Counted from the first letter of the stretch, positions 46,171 through 59,956 are shown. The stretch: 64,000 nucleotides of DNA from Rhodamnia argentea (GCF_020921035.1 NC_063152.1:11546001-11610000), one strand, 5' to 3'. Notes: generated by a model from the sequence alone, not told the origin. Numbers and translations: made by a program.

Positions 46171-47857
46171 ACTCTTCACCACCGGTCACGCTCCCTTGTC
46201 GGCGATCATCAAGTTTGATAGGTACATTCCCATATCATTTCAATTCCTTGAGGCCATGCTTGGAAAAACCTAATTCATGGCAGGTTTGAGGTTTGGTGCA
46301 ATTTATGTGGTGAGTTGATTTTATTCCATAGTTTCAAATGCATGTTATTTAGAAGTAAGACCTTAAATTATATCATTATATTTTGATTATCTCCTTGCAT
46401 TAATTAAGGTAATGTTTGGGCGCCGGATTGTTGATCCTACAGTTGGATCCTTAATGTTGTCTCTTGAGTGCTGTTATGCTTGATTGATTAAAGTTTAATT
46501 ACATTAAAGTTATATGTCATTGACTTATATTGGTTGATTTGCATAAGACATATATTTGGGTGCATTATAAGATTTATTAATCGTCACCTATGTATCACAT
46601 TGCACACTTAGAACTTCGGGTGCTTCACAATTCATATTTAGAACAATGGATGTTCATTTTAGAATTCATATTAGGATAGCCTATACTTTTCATAGATTTC
46701 ATCTAGGCATATAATTAGTTAGTCCCATCACATGCATATCGCATATTGCACGTCATTTAGTGAGCCACATTATTTAATGGTGATGTTTTAATAAAATCTC
46801 ATGTAGATAGATTAATAATTGCATCTCATGCATTATTCACGTTGAATATAGTTTACAAATCGTAAAAATAAACACCAAAAAGAAATTAGCATTGTATCAC
46901 TTCATCACCACTTTTTAAATAAAAGGCGATAAGACATGTTCAGTGAACTACGGTTTAATTCTTTGATATTTAATAACGTTTCTATAAGTATTAATTGAAG
47001 TTATGTACATGATTTAAATTAACCATAGATCATGTTTATAGAAAGTTTTAATAAAAAGCCCTATTGTCGTGATTAGTTGTCCTTGCATAATTACATTTAG
47101 GAGTCATAATTAGGACATTCATATATCATATCATTGTCTGTTCTTAGAGTCAAAATTTGCAGAATCCCTATTGCATTGGATGGTGGTGAACCTTTGCTTT
47201 TGCTTGCTTAGTGCACCCAGGTTCTTTAATCTTTTCGAGTAATTTAGTTACTGCTTTCAATTTTTGAGTATTACCATTCCTAATAATGTACCCACATAAT
47301 GACCTAACATGTTAGTGGTTAAGGATTAAAATTGATAGAGATCGCTTGCAAAACATTTTCAAAATAAAAAGAAAATGTACCGAAATGACAATAGATTTAT
47401 GTTGTGTAGTCTGTGGTCTATAGCAGTAAAATGTACACCCACATTTTTTACTTGAGTATCTAATCGACTTGTAATCGATAAGTGGCAACTCCTAAATAAA
47501 TTGAACTGCGGGTTAGAAACGGTTTGATTGAAACCTGAAGTTACAATTGGTGTGGCCTTGAGAAAGTCTGCGCTAGGCAATGACACTATCTCTTTGATGA
47601 GTAATTGTTCATACCCGCCTAGCCATGAATTAGATTTCCCTTGGTAGTTCACCTCGAGGAAGGTTGCGAAGTCGAGTTGCCTACTCCTCAAACGTAGTCA
47701 CGGATGACATGTCGTAGGTACTAGACGCACCATCCGATGCATAAGCATCCAAGAAAAGTGTCAACCATAAGGAGAGAGTTTTTGCAAGCCATTTGAATTT
47801 CAATGAAGAGGTATGTTTTTGCTGCGGAGAACGAGGGATGCATTAGCTGTGTGTATG
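46171..47857. other. AT-rich spacer without recognisable gene (unit 3)
   Basis: Matches 6501-8165. The 110-codon minus ORF (47359-47691) is open but has many replacement differences from its unit 1 counterpart. Confidence 0.5.
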
Positions 47858-48690
47858 GAAGTGATTGTGAAATTGATTGATTGGAGCAAATTGACCGCAA
47901 AGAAACTTGGTGATGACCGTGGTCAATGCTTATTGTTTCCTCTACGAGTGCGTGTTGAACATATTGTCCAAAAGTCAAAAAAGAAAAGAAAAAAAAGAAA
48001 AGAAAAGAAAAGGTACGTTGGTGGTGCCTTCATCTTTCTCTGGCTTCGATTAGGGTTTGTTCACACTTAGGAAAAGAAGTTTTTGTGACCATTTACTGGG
48101 TAAACAGAACTATATTGGTTTGAAAATGTTTCTAATTATAGAACTAGAGTGGTCCGAAAATGTCTCTAATTATATTCTACTTTTCTACTGTTCAATGCCT
48201 TTATTGACCTAAACCGATAAATTCAGTTAATTTGACTTAATGGAAAGATAACATTGAACATTTTTATTTAATCTAGGAACTAGATTGATCAAATATTAAA
48301 AGTTCGGGGATGACATTGCTTGTTGAGCCAAAATGTAGAGTTCATTTGTGCAATTATCTCTTTATAGAAGTGAACGTGAAATTGATAGATTGGAGCAACT
48401 TGACCGCAAAGAATCTTGGTGATGACCATGGTCAATGTTCATTGTTTACTCTAGGAGTGCGCGTTGCACATGTGGTCCAAAAGCTAAAAAAGGAAAAGGC
48501 ACGTCAATGGTTCCTTGATCTTTCTCTAGCTTCAATTAGGGCTTGTTCACACTTAGGAAAAGTAACGCGTGTCAGAATTCAAGGAAAATTCTTCTAAAGC
48601 TAGATAGAACTAGATTGGTCTGAAAATATCTCTAATTATATTCTACTTTTTCTTCTTGCACTTTTCTACGATTTCAATGCGTTTATTGGC
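47858..48690 (+). repeat. Diverged tandem pair of ~330-bp repeats (unit 3)
   Basis: Copy 1 (47858-48208) and copy 2 (48367-48690), same arrangement as unit 1. The A/G-rich run after copy 1 (about 47976-48012) differs from the pure A run in unit 1. Confidence 0.68.
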
Positions 48691-50298
48691 TAATAAAAGC
48701 AAGCAAAAGTAACGCGTGTGTCAGAATTCAAGGAAGATAGATGTGTGTGTGTGTGTGTGAAAGAGAGAGAGAGTATGTGTTTTAGGTGTGGAACCGACTT
48801 TTATTTTTAACCTTCGAGTTTTTTTTTAAAATTGTTTATTTTATCAATTTGATAGAAAAGTCATGCAGTAATTTTTTTTTCGCTTAAAATAAGCCAAAAC
48901 ACATGATAAATTGTAACCTTACCAAAAAACACATGATAAATTGTAGACTAATTAGATACCTACCGTGTTTCGCCCGAGTGAAATGATTCCGCAAAAACTT
49001 AATGAGAATACCAGATAGCAAATAATTAAGTAAAAGCGACTGGTTATCGAACAATCACTTAGTATTAATGAATAAGTAATTTATTAAGATGAAGTTGATA
49101 AACTTGGTTTAAATGATCGGGATTAGACACAGAAAAAGGTGACGAGTCTATTCTAAGTCAATCATCTCCCTATCAAGCAAAGACCATGTTAGCATACTAA
49201 GTCCATAGAGCTTATGAGACAAGTTTGGACATTATTGGGAGATAAACACAAAAGATTTTTTTATTTTGTCGAAAGAAATTTTTTATTCATTAAGTAGAAT
49301 AATATTCGAAAGGTATATAGAAGGATTTCAAATCTAGCAAATCCCAAATAACTACAAAACACAGAAAATACAAGAAAACATATAACAAAGCACTTTCTAT
49401 AGTTAAAAATATGCTCTCGTTGCTTAAGAACAGATCTGTCACCATAAACGTTTTGTGGTTGATCATCAAATTCAATGATAAGCACATGCTGAGGTCTCTC
49501 ACACCATTTACAATGGCTTGCAATGCGCTTTTAGGTTCGACGTTTTCATATTACCATCGCCGAGCAAGAGCACCAACATCGGTATGTTATTGACATAACA
49601 CAAAATTTTTGATTTTTACTACATAAACAAAATGTATTTGAATTTTTACAAGCAGTGAACACAAAAATAAACCACCCCAACAATGTTTATAAATCACGAC
49701 GACTTAGTAGAAATTTTTAGGATCCAAAACAATGTGGAAGAATATGAACCAGCACCACATGCGCACAGGTCACCATTGGGCCTACGGCGTGCATCCGACT
49801 CACCGTTGACACGGAATCTCTTACCATGTGTCAATCTCTGATTAGTCCACGTTTCAATAGCGTGACGCACTTGTCCCATGTGTCTTGTCATCGTCGGACA
49901 TGGCACTCCCAAGTCAGATTGTCACCTGTGACAGGCAATGTGCTTAATTATGTGATAGGTCTTTATTTAATAAGAGATTGACAGCATTTCGTGTATCATA
50001 AAAAATTAATAATAAATAATAATAAATTATCATGAAGTTCACTCTTTCAAAAATTTGTGACGCACGACATGTTGTTATTTTCATAGTCACCAAAATACTG
50101 TTATACTAGCAAAGTCCACTTTACGAAATCACACCTCAAATCCTAAGAACCAAAAATTGCTCTACGTAATGCTAGAACGAGTAGATCATACAATAGTTTT
50201 TAATTATTTATTTTTATTTTTTGTGGCACTGAACATGTTGTAAATATAACAGTGGGTTACCGATTGTCACATAACTATTTCTCTTATGATTATTATCC
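48691..50298. other. Intergenic region upstream of C3
   Basis: Contains a TG/GA microsatellite near 48740-48775, a local ~30-bp duplication near 48890-48950 (AAAACACATGATAAATTGTA twice) and the ~720-bp segment missing from unit 1. No gene recognised. Confidence 0.5.
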
Positions 50299-51464
50299 TC
50301 AAGCAATTGGATAAGAAGCTTTCGATGTGCGTCCGCACAACCCTTTAGAACTACCACCGCTTCTCCGAATCTTCATGTAATCGCCTTCACCCCATGCCTC
50401 GCCCCACGAGTTCCTCATCTTCCAGAACTCGGTTCCATCCTCGCTTGTCCCGTACCCGAACATGAAGACGGCGTGGTCCAGCTGCGACCTGCAATCCCCA
50501 TTGAACACGCTGAGCCTATAGCTTTGGAACTCCCGCCCGCTCGCCGTGATGACAACCACGACGGGCTACCGCAAGACCGCCTTCACGAGCTCGCCCTCGA
50601 CGGGCAGCCCGTCCGCGAATCCCTTGATCTGCGCCGCGTGTTCTGCTGCTTTCATTGCGTTGCAGGTCCTGTCGAGCTCATGGTACGCATAGTTATCCTC
50701 GGACGCCATTCCTCGGTTTCGGATAATGTACCTGAAAGCGTTGTCCGGGTAGCCTCCTCTGCACCCGTCGCTTGTGGTGTCACGATCTCTCAGTTGTTGC
50801 TCGGAGAGCACCCGCAGTTTGCCGCTTGTGATTGCCACAATTCCTTCCACTGATGCTACGACTGAGAATGCCCAGCAGGATCTAAAGAAAATTGTAATAC
50901 ATAGGTTCTAAGTCACACACATATGCTTAAATTTCCGAAAAGTACATATATTCCGTTAAATACCTACTTGTTCACTATATGAAAGAAAAGGTCCGACACA
51001 TTCACAACATTTGTACTTACCACACCTGCCTTGATACTTAATATTGTTTACGGCGCCTTTCTCTACCCAGTCGATGTCGTCGGGAACACCTCCAGCCAGA
51101 TTTTGGTGGCTGAACCACATCGTTTCGGCGGGCTCTGACCTCTTAGGTGTAACATATCCCGTATGGCTTCGGACAAACTCCTTGTTGGTCAAGTCCGAGA
51201 ATCGGTTGAAACCTGACTCTTAAGTACGACCCCCGAACTTGTTGAAGTCTGCAATGAACTGCAAGTTCTCGGAGAAAATCACCTGGCGTTTCGCCTTCTC
51301 CCGAGTGGGCCCTTGTACGTCCGAACATATTCAGCCATCCATTGCTCGTGCCGCTTGGCAATGGAGGGCTCATGCAACGCGCGGACCGACGTCGCATGCC
51401 CCGCCCAAGCGCCAAGAATTAGAGCAAGGGAGATGCTGATTTCACTCTTGACCGAGAAAGCTAT
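50299..51464 (-). pseudogene. Cysteine protease pseudogene C3
   Basis: Exon 2 spans 50299 to about 50881 and exon 1 about 51022-51464. It is the least damaged C copy: SCWAFS, LDHAVFMFGYG and NSWG are all intact. It still has the shared lesions: start position ATA, frameshift after TYKGP, TAA before ESGFNRFSDLT, TAG before PVVVV and the one-base-short acceptor. The C1 solo-LTR site is empty. Confidence 0.9.
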
Positions 51465-52104
51465 CGCGTGAACACTTTCTTGTGTGAATGTGTTTTCTTC
51501 CTCTTCTGAGTGTGATATTTTGAAGTGGATGTGATGAGATAGCTGCACTAGAGATGTATATTTCTAGGCCGCTTCATAATTAGGTCATACCATAAAAAAA
51601 AAATTGCTTTAATTTTAAGGTATAAAATTTATTCCCAAGTTCACATTCTCTGCGGATATATGAATCACAAGCTATGCATGTCCAAACACTTTGAGAGATA
51701 TCGTGTACGTATGTCACATGATATATGCATTACTAACTGCATCAAATTTTTCATCATGCCATTGTGAAGTGAAATTTACGTTTCGCACGGACTCTCTCAA
51801 ACCCTACGAATCACAACTTGATTTCTCAAACATTATGAATTTAAGTGAAACTAGAACTGTGAAGTCAAGTATAACAGGGGATTCTGCTTTAAGTTTTCGA
51901 ACCAGAAATTTTAAATTCGAGGACTTAGTAATGTCGGTTTTAGCTAATGTCTACTATTGGCAGCTCTTTTCTTTTTGGAAAACATTCTTTCACGTAATCT
52001 TTTATTTACTTATTTTTATCTCTAAACATGTAAAACTAAAGTGGTCGTGCAAAACTGCTCAAACAATAAAATCAAGCAATAGCATGATAGTCTTTGGATG
52101 ATTG
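51465..52104. other. 5' flank of C3
   Basis: Collinear with 11672-12343 apart from small deletions. No gene supported. Confidence 0.45.
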
Positions 52105-52315
52105 TGAGTAGGGGTGTCAAAACCAAACCGAAAAACCAAACCGAATCGCTAACCGAACAGAACCGAATCGAAAATTTTGCACATTTCGGTTCGGTTGGAT
52201 TTTGAGTTTGGATAATGAAAAATAACCATTCTTTATTTTTTAGTTCAGATTATTTTGGATTGGTTTGGTTTGGTTCGGTTCGATTAACTGAACCGCGAAC
52301 CGAAATATCTTCTTT
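52105..52315. repeat. AACCGAACCG fold-back tract (unit 3)
   Basis: Starts TAGGGGTGTCAAAACC; direct and inverted AACCGAA words as in the other units. Confidence 0.6.
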
Positions 52316-52372
52316 CTTTTTAATATTAGCTATTTGGAAAAAATAATCATATTTTTTTATCCCAACAACAAT

Positions 52373-53530
52373 GGCTACGTTTGGAAAGACTCTTAGGGAA
52401 AGCCTTTGGAAAAATGCAAATACCTTTGGTGTGAAGGGATTTGGTGAAATGCAAAAGTTGTTTGGTAAACTTTAATTAAAAAGTGCCTTCAAACGAAAGT
52501 TTGGGAAAATGTTGTTTGATAAACATAAATTCGCAAATGCCTTTAGCCGAGTATTTTAATATCTTTTTATGATTTTTGTATAATTTTTTATTTTTTTTTT
52601 TTTTCTTCCCTTCCCCAACCCTTCCCCACTTGAAAATTGTCGTCAACCACAAGAACAAAGCCTCGAGATTTGACCATCATCCTCACTTGAAACAATATTA
52701 TTCACGTTGTGGGTCACCCCTTCCATCCCTCTGTTTTTCTTCGATTGACTCTGTTCTTCTTGTGACGTCACTCTCCATCTCGGTTCTACTACTTTGGGTG
52801 ATGGAAGGAAGTCTGGAACAGGGGAGAGATAGAGCTTGACACTAACCAAGACGTTAGAGAGAGATTGGTTGAATCGGTTGGCAGGTCGAGGGGGTGACGT
52901 ATACGGGGCCCAGATCTGGGCTTGCGAGGGCTCAACCTCGCTCGGCAATGGGGGGGCTCGACCTCTCCATCTCCAGGCGAGGCAGCAACGACGAGGTCGA
53001 GCCCTCGCAAGCCCAGATCTGGTGAGACGGGGCGAATTGGGATCGTGGGGAGGAGGGGACAGTTGTTGCGGCAAAGGGCGTGGAAAAGTGGCTCAATGCC
53101 AGCGGTGCCTACGGCGGCGACGTTCAACAGCAGCATCCTAGACATCGCTTGCGGCGGTGGCATTCGACAGCAGCATCCTGGACGGCGCTTGCGGCGGCGG
53201 TGTTTGGCAGCAACCTTCCGGCGGGACTGAAGGCGAAGGGAGCAGTGGGAGAGGGGAAAAGAAGTTATGAACAATGAGGGTAAACGTGGAATTATGAAGA
53301 CTGAGTAAGGGTAATATTGAGAATTCAAAAAAAACACTAATCCTTGGTATTGTTGTTTGTCGAGAATGCTGAAAGCTCAAGGTGGCCTTGAAGCTGCCTT
53401 GGACTTTCAGCCTTTTGAAGGCTCACTTTGAGCCAAGGATGTTTTCAAAAAATTTGCCAAACACCAAAAATTTCGCCTAGGAGCTTTGGACACTCAAAAC
53501 CCATTGGGAAAGTGGTTCCCAAACGCAGCC
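52373..53530. mobile_element. PIF/Harbinger-like non-autonomous element (unit 3)
   Basis: Ends GGCTACGTTTGG and the complement of GGCTGCGTTTGG, AAT on both flanks, GC-rich middle with inverted repeat. Open frames inside (up to 182 codons) are low-complexity and not conserved among units. Confidence 0.6.
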
Positions 53531-54140
53531 AATATCTTCTTTCTTGCTCGCGGGCCCATTCCTAGAGTCATGATGACCTTGGGAGTGATGTCCGATTTCG
53601 AGAGCGACCGGTCGCCGAGGTTGGAGTCCGACAACGCCGTCTCGTCGGCCTCGCCAGAGAGGCAAATCATCGTCGTGAACCAGCTCCCCTTGCGAGCCCA
53701 TCAGGACAAGCAGACCGGGAAGTGGAGGTTCGAGTGGGACCCGAACAGCCTGGTGGTGTTGCAGCTCAAGGACGGGTTGAGACCCGATGCCATCTCGATG
53801 GCCTTGCTGGAGTAGCGGATCTTCGTCGTGAACCAGCTCCTCGTGCGAGCCCATCAGGAGAAGCAGACCGGGAAGTAGAGGTTCGAGTGGGACCCGGACA
53901 GCCTGGCGGTGTTGTAGCTCAAGGACAGGCTGAGACCCTTAGCCGTGGTCATGTACGTCGGCTCTCTGAAGGCTGACATTGACGTCGCCGATCAAGAGGA
54001 GGTCTCGCAATTCCCATTCAAGTCGTTCCGGTGCGTGCCGACATTCTTGCCTCTAGATATGCAGAACCAGTTCTACCATGGCTTTTGCAAGCATCGTCTC
54101 TGGCCTCTGTTTCACTGCATGTTGCCCATGTCGTGGAGCC
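53531..54140 (+). pseudogene. Class II trehalose-phosphate synthase-like fragment (unit 3)
   Basis: First half is open through LKDGLRPDAISMA. The second copy of the 51-codon duplication has a stop after LLE and others at the GK-stop and VL-stop positions. The C-terminal piece includes [19 protein letters not shown]. Confidence 0.8.
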
Positions 54141-54221
54141 AAGATGCAACAGTGATGCCAAATTTGAAACAAAAAAGAAAAGAAAAAAATAGAAAGGAAA
54201 ACCGAAAAACCGAACCGATGG

Positions 54222-55705
54222 TTTCCTCCATTTGTTGCGCAATTAATTAACTGTTGCTCGGACAAGTCGGGTAGTACACCGGTTGTTATCGCGGTTATCG
54301 ATTCCACAGCATCAGCTACTGAGAATGACCAGCAAGATCCTATATGAGGATTAAAACGAGGATTGCAACGATGGCTATAGCTGGTGTATGTATCTATGAA
54401 GATGGAATAAATACCGGACTGAAGTTATAGTGTATAACTCAGAATCACAAGGATTGAAGTTACATTACAAAATATTTCTCACGTACTAGGCGTGGAGGGT
54501 GCCATAGAAATGCGATTCAATTCGCAGCATGTAATGATGTGATTTGAACTTTAATGTTTGATGGCCTATTTTGAATAGGTATATAGTTCAGTTTTATGGA
54601 GACGAACCAAGACTCACTAGCTAACATGACAAGATAATGAACTTGGTACAAATTCTTCAACTAATAGGTCCATTGAATTGCACAGTTTCGAACCACTTAA
54701 GTACGTTTGTTTCTTGGAAAACATTTCCCTAAAAACAGTCCTTTTAATGTTTGAAGTAGTTAATCAATGAAAGACGTTTGCTTTATCAACTACGAATTTA
54801 TGGCTAAATCTCTTTATTGACAATGGAATTAATTTTTGTTCAATCATTTTTGTGTGTGATATAAGTAATAAATATATAAAAATATTTTTCAAAGCATTTA
54901 TTTTTCTCTAAATAAACACTCTTAGAGATAAATGTAAATGTGTTGACGAAATACTATTTTAGAACATGTCTCTTATCACCATATGCGATAGAATTTGCTC
55001 CTTCAATGATTAAATTGCTTTTCTGGGTTTAGGTAATACATGTCTGTTCAATGTTTTCAAGGCTTATAAAGAATATTCAGTGCATTCATATGAATTTTTT
55101 TTTTGCAAACAAAATCACAAGACAAGAAAATATTGGGTTAAGGACATGGGAATATTATGTTGTTTCGCTTGCTTTGGAATGAAAAAAAAAAATCACAAGA
55201 CAAGAAAATAAAGTTCCTATTCACAATAATATAGTATGATTTTGTTACTTTCTTACCACATGTACCCTGGAATTTTATGCTGCCAACAACTCCCCGATCA
55301 ACCCGGTTTATGCTATCCAGGACTTGGGTCACATTTTGGTACTTGAAAGTATTCATCGCTGATGAATTCGAGCTCTTCGACCTAGGCCGGAACCCGGTGT
55401 ACCTCGTGATGACCTCGTCCATGGTCAAATCCGAAAATTGGTTCAGACCCACTTTGTAGCTCTGGTTAGCCGCTTTGTGGTTGAAGTCTTCGATGAAGCG
55501 CAAGGTCTCCAGAAAGATCCCCGTACTGCTTCGCCTTCTCGAGATTATTTGTGTAGCTCCGTCCATGGCGGGCCATCCACTGCTCGAACTCCGCCTCCGC
55601 CAGTGTGGAATTCGGGGGCGCCGCGGCCAAAGTCTGAGCTCCTAAACATACCGATGCTATCAACATGTAGACCTTAATTTGCCTATCCAGCCATAAAGCC
55701 ATCAT
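54222..55705 (-). pseudogene. Cysteine protease pseudogene D3
   Basis: Exon 1 is 55257-55705 (ATG 55705) and the exon-2 remnant is about 54222-54339. It shares the one-base CCCC insertion (near 55522) with D2, shifting the frame after LEKAKQYG, but lacks the early stop of D2. The catalytic exon ends after LINCATNGG. Confidence 0.85.
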
Positions 55706-56149
55706 CGAATGCTGAAGCGTTTATCAAGGATGGATTGATGAATGGCTAGTGTGCTTTTGGGGAAATGTGGGGAAACATGAGCAAGCCATGTCTAATTTAT
55801 AGAACATCAGGATCAGATTAATTAATCAGGGGACTCGGCTAATGATCCGGTCATATTCATTTTCTCCCTCGTTTAGCAAGAGAATTCGTAATTGGCACGT
55901 GTTACTCAACGTACGATGTAAAAATGTAAATAAGGTATTTCTCAACAAAAAGGGAATGGGAAAAATTCACCATATCTTCCCTAGCATATTATCTAAGAGA
56001 TACACCAAATATTATGCTGACCAAATAACATGAAATCATCCGACCAAAAAAAAAAAAACAATAACATGAAATTAAATCCTCCTAAGTAATTAGAAGAGAT
56101 ACGCCAATTGATATGCTATCTAAAAAAAGAAAGAAAGGATGTAACTATT
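55706..56149. other. Upstream region of D3
   Basis: TATA motif near 55795-55802 and AT-rich DNA matching 15911-16369. No gene. Confidence 0.45.
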
Positions 56150-56445
56150 CCCAATATACTCCTCCTCAAGTTGGTGCATATCCCAACTTGCTAACAAGAA
56201 ACATAAACCGGCTTGACCCAACGTATTGTAAAGATGCCTGACAGTTGAAGTCTAGTGGGTACGTGCTCAGTTCTTAACTTCGTATGGCCTTTCGGGCTGC
56301 ATATGTTTCTGAATAAAGTGATAATCAATCTCGATGTGTTTTGTTTGTTCATGAAATACTATACCGGGTTAGCCGTCGATCATCGACTCTTTGACCCAAC
56401 CTTGTGGCTGTGCCTTTTGTCCTTGAAGACAATAATTTATGTAGT
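56150..56445 (-). mobile_element. Second copia remnant, RNase H end (unit 3)
   Basis: Copy of 16370-16640 with the same RNase H tail signature on the minus strand. Confidence 0.75.
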
Positions 56446-57183
56446 AGAAAGATAACCACTTAATTGTCCATATGATACTGTTATGTAAATTGTACCTGTT
56501 TTCAGTTTTGACTTCACAATATGTCATCAATATTTCTTGTACTTTTAGCGCAAACTTGACGCGTCGATTCTTTTTTCCATAAGTGAAAACAAGTCATTAA
56601 TTTTACACAAATCTGGTAAGATTCTTACTCTACGCCCACCCATGCAATGGTTACAAATATTTACAGCTTCTCCATGAATTAAGCAAACTCAATAACCACT
56701 TCCACCTCAAATTTGTGTAAGCAAATTCAGGGAAATCCATGCATATGGTTAAAAATACCCCCTGATCATGCGCAACTATAAATGGACAAAATCTTATTTT
56801 ACGATAGACAACGAGGATCGGGATAAATGGGAAGAAACTCAATGAATCTTTTACCTTTTAAATGTGCATTCAATATAATTTTCAAGTATCCCACAAATCT
56901 CTCATTCCTTTGCGACAATATACATCATATTAAAAGAACGCGATCAAAATATTTACATGCTATTTTGTCTAATGATACTAAAAATGTAGACGCGGTTCAA
57001 GATTAGATGCGGAGGAATGAATCCAATCATTTTCATATTGTGAAAGCTCCTCAGAAACTAATAACAACAACAATTATTATTATTATAACAACAACAATAG
57101 TAAAAATGATAATAAAGCACGACTTAGAAAGGGCAAGTCTCAGAAAGACAAGGGGAAAATATGAAAACGGAAGCTAAGAAAAG
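56446..57183. other. Unidentified AT-rich region (unit 3)
   Basis: Matches 16641-17365; minus ORF 56651-56842 and AAC/AAT-rich tract. No recognised gene. Confidence 0.4.
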
Positions 57184-58048
57184 TAGAGCTGTCAAATGAG
57201 TAGGTCGGATCGAAAACGGTCCGGCCTGTATTGACCAATTTAACTCGTTTTAACTCATTTTCATGTTATACAAATCTAGTGGCCCATACCCTACCTAATC
57301 CATATTTGCTAAAATACTTTCACATTTAATCCAATTTAAGAAAATTTGTTTCTTATAAATTATTGAATTTTTTTATTATTCTATTTCTTTTTCCATTTTT
57401 CCATTTTTTTCTTTTCCTTCGTCTACCGATTGCTGGGCCTTGGTGACGATCGGCAACCCGACAACCAGCTGCAGATGAGGCCAATCCCAGCGAGCCTCGT
57501 GGCTCGGCTGAGGTCGGCGAGCTCAAGGCTTGCCAGATTCCACGAGCCTCGAGGCTCGCCCAATTTCAGTGACCTCCAATTCACCCGAGGCCAGCAAGCA
57601 CATGCTCGGGGCTCGCTAGATCCCGGCAACCTCGAGCTCACCGGATCCCAGCGAGCTTAGAGGCTTGCCCAATTTCGGCGACCATGAGCTCGCCCGATAC
57701 CGGCAACCTTGAGGTTTGCCCGATCTAGGCACGCACGAGCTTGCCAAATCTCAGCAAGCGCAGCAATGGTACGAGGAAAATGGAAAAAATGGAAAAAAAA
57801 ATAAGAAAAAGAAAATAATAAATTATTAAAAATTCAATTTTAAAAAAATATTCAAAAAATCTAATTATGACTCGTTAAGATAATTATCTTAACTAACCAA
57901 TTTATGACCTACTTAAAGCCCATTTATGAACCATTATGTTTTTAAGTAACCTATTTATCACCCACTTAATTTGTTTTTAAAATATAGTACAACCCATTTA
58001 TAACCCACCACTTTAAATATGGGTTCTAGACCCATTTTGCCATCTCTA
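57184..58048. mobile_element. hAT-like non-autonomous element (unit 3)
   Basis: Same imperfect terminal repeats (TAGAGCTGTCAAATG and complement of TAGAGATGGCAAAATGG) and GC-rich core. Confidence 0.55.
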
Positions 58049-58159
58049 GATATATCTAAGCAATCAAGACACGAGTGCCTGATTTTAGTATTATGTTCCA
58101 TCGTGTAATGTTGATTATCTATACGTTTCATTTGAAGAACATACAGTCTCCTAATTGAA

Positions 58160-58683
58160 AGTGCATGTGATTTAAACATATGACAACGAAAATCAAATAA
58201 GAATTTTCACATTTTTCCAATTAAGATTGCAATCACACGCAATTCGGCATGCGCGAGAATTCTAGTCATTTAATTTGTGAACACATGATGGGTATCTTTA
58301 GAATATGAGTTTTTTTTCCCTCCAAAGTTCAGTGTAATCCTCAATCGAAGAGTTACACTAAAATGATCATCCACATCAAATTACTAGGTAAAACTCGTAC
58401 AAAATCGAGCTGCGTCACGCTGGTTATGCGGGTTTTAGCTGCTTTTATAGATAGATAGATAAATGGAAAAGAGAGTGATATATTTGGTGGTATGCATCTC
58501 AGACAAAGGGAATTGTAGGAAAAACAAGAAAATTGATACGTATTGAGGAATTAATACGGTATTCTCCTCATAACTTAGTGGCTACACAGTAGCCTCCTTA
58601 CAAGTACCACACTATAAGTAGGAAAGAAGCAAGTCGGTCATCTCATGATGCTCGTACTCCGTCTATATTATGTTTTGATTATC
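58160..58683. other. 3' flank of A4
   Basis: Matches 1-523; no gene seen. Confidence 0.5.
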
Positions 58684-59880
58684 TCAGGCCACTGGATAAG
58701 AAGCTTGCGACGCGAGTCCGCACATTCCTTTCGAGCTATCAACACCTCTTTGAATCCTCATGTAGCCCTCTTCGCCCCAAGTCTGCCCCCACGAGTTGCG
58801 GATCTTCCAGAACTTGGTTCCGTCCTCGCTCGTCCCGTACCCGACCACGACCACCGCGTGGTCCAGCTCCTCGCCGCAGTCGCCATTGAACACGCCACCG
58901 CTGTAGCTCTGGAACTCCTGCCCACCCGCCGCGATTCCGACCGAGACCGGCTGCTGCGCAACTGCCTTCAGGAGCTCCTCCTCACCGGGCTGCACATCGT
59001 TGAACTCTTTGATCTGCGCCACCTGTTGAGCCGCTTTCGACGAGTCGCAGGTCCCGCCCGTCCCTTGGTACGGGTAGGTATCCTCGGACGCAATTCCTCG
59101 GTTATGCATGATGTAGTTGAAAGCATTGTCCGGAAGACCACCCTCGCAGCCACTGGCTTCGGTATCGCAGTCGATCAGCTGTTGCTCGGAGAGCACTGGC
59201 AAATTACCGCTTTTGATCTGCGTGATTCCTTCTACTGCTGCGACTGCTGAGAATGCCCAACAAGATCCTGCACTCATAAAATTTTGTTTGTCGACATTGT
59301 AAGGATTAAGAATCGCATTATTTTCGTTACCGTTGTTATCAGACTTCTCAACTCAAGATAGCTAGGCTCCTAAACTTATTGCTCAATAGTAAGTAAAAAA
59401 TGATCTCCCAATTGGAAGCATGCAAGATGTTTAGACACTTACCACATTGGCCTTGGTCCTTGATCTGATTCACGGCGCCTTTCTCCACCCAGTCGATGCT
59501 ATCAGGAACATCCCCAGTCGGATATTGGTGGCTCAACGACCCCGTTCTGGTGGACTTGGGTTGCTTAGATGCCAAGTATCCCGTGTGGCTCCGAATGAAC
59601 TCGTCGTTGGTCAAGTCCGAGAATTGATTGATGCCTACCTTGAAAGTCCGATTCCCGGATGCAGTGAAATCTTTGATGAACTGCAAGTTCCTCTCGAAAA
59701 TCTCCCGACGTCTCTCCTTCTCCTCTGGGTCCTTGTAGGTCCGACCGTATTGGGCCATCCATTGCTCATGCTGCTCGGCAACGGTGGATCCAACGTGCGG
59801 ACCGACATGACATGCCATGCCCAAGTGCTGAGAATGAGAGCAAGGGAGATTATGAATTCACTCTTGAGAGGAAACGCCAT
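58684..59880 (-). pseudogene. Papain-like cysteine protease A4, frameshifted after the signal peptide
   Basis: Exons are 59443-59880 and 58684-59267, donor GTAAGT. Compared with A1, four bases are missing near 59791 (GGATCCAACG instead of GGATCCATGCAACG). The frame starting at MAFPLKSEF shifts after SVRTL and ends at 59635. The downstream protease frame is open from an alternative ATG at 59824 (MGMACHVGPHV), giving prodomain and peptidase with Cys, His and Asn but no signal peptide. Either a pseudogene or a copy with a relocalised product; the first is more likely. Confidence 0.87.
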
Positions 59881-59956
59881 TGCCCAATTGTAAGCAGGAT
59901 GTTGTTCCTCTGGAAAAACTCAGGAAGTGGATGACGAGATACCTGAACTGGACATG

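Larger units (their letters stand above)
39850..58159. repeat. Tandem segmental repeat unit 3
   Basis: This is the third head-to-tail copy, collinear with unit 1. It contains the second fully open A gene (A3). In its copia remnant the end of the RNase H region has been replaced by about 180 bp of unrelated sequence. Its C, PIF-like and D regions resemble unit 2 more than unit 1. Confidence 0.95.

Noticed and set aside
52643-53337. Long ORFs (up to 182 codons) in the GC-rich core of the PIF-like element
   Set aside because: Low-complexity Pro/Arg/Ser-rich translations on several frames at once, not conserved among units; due to base composition.
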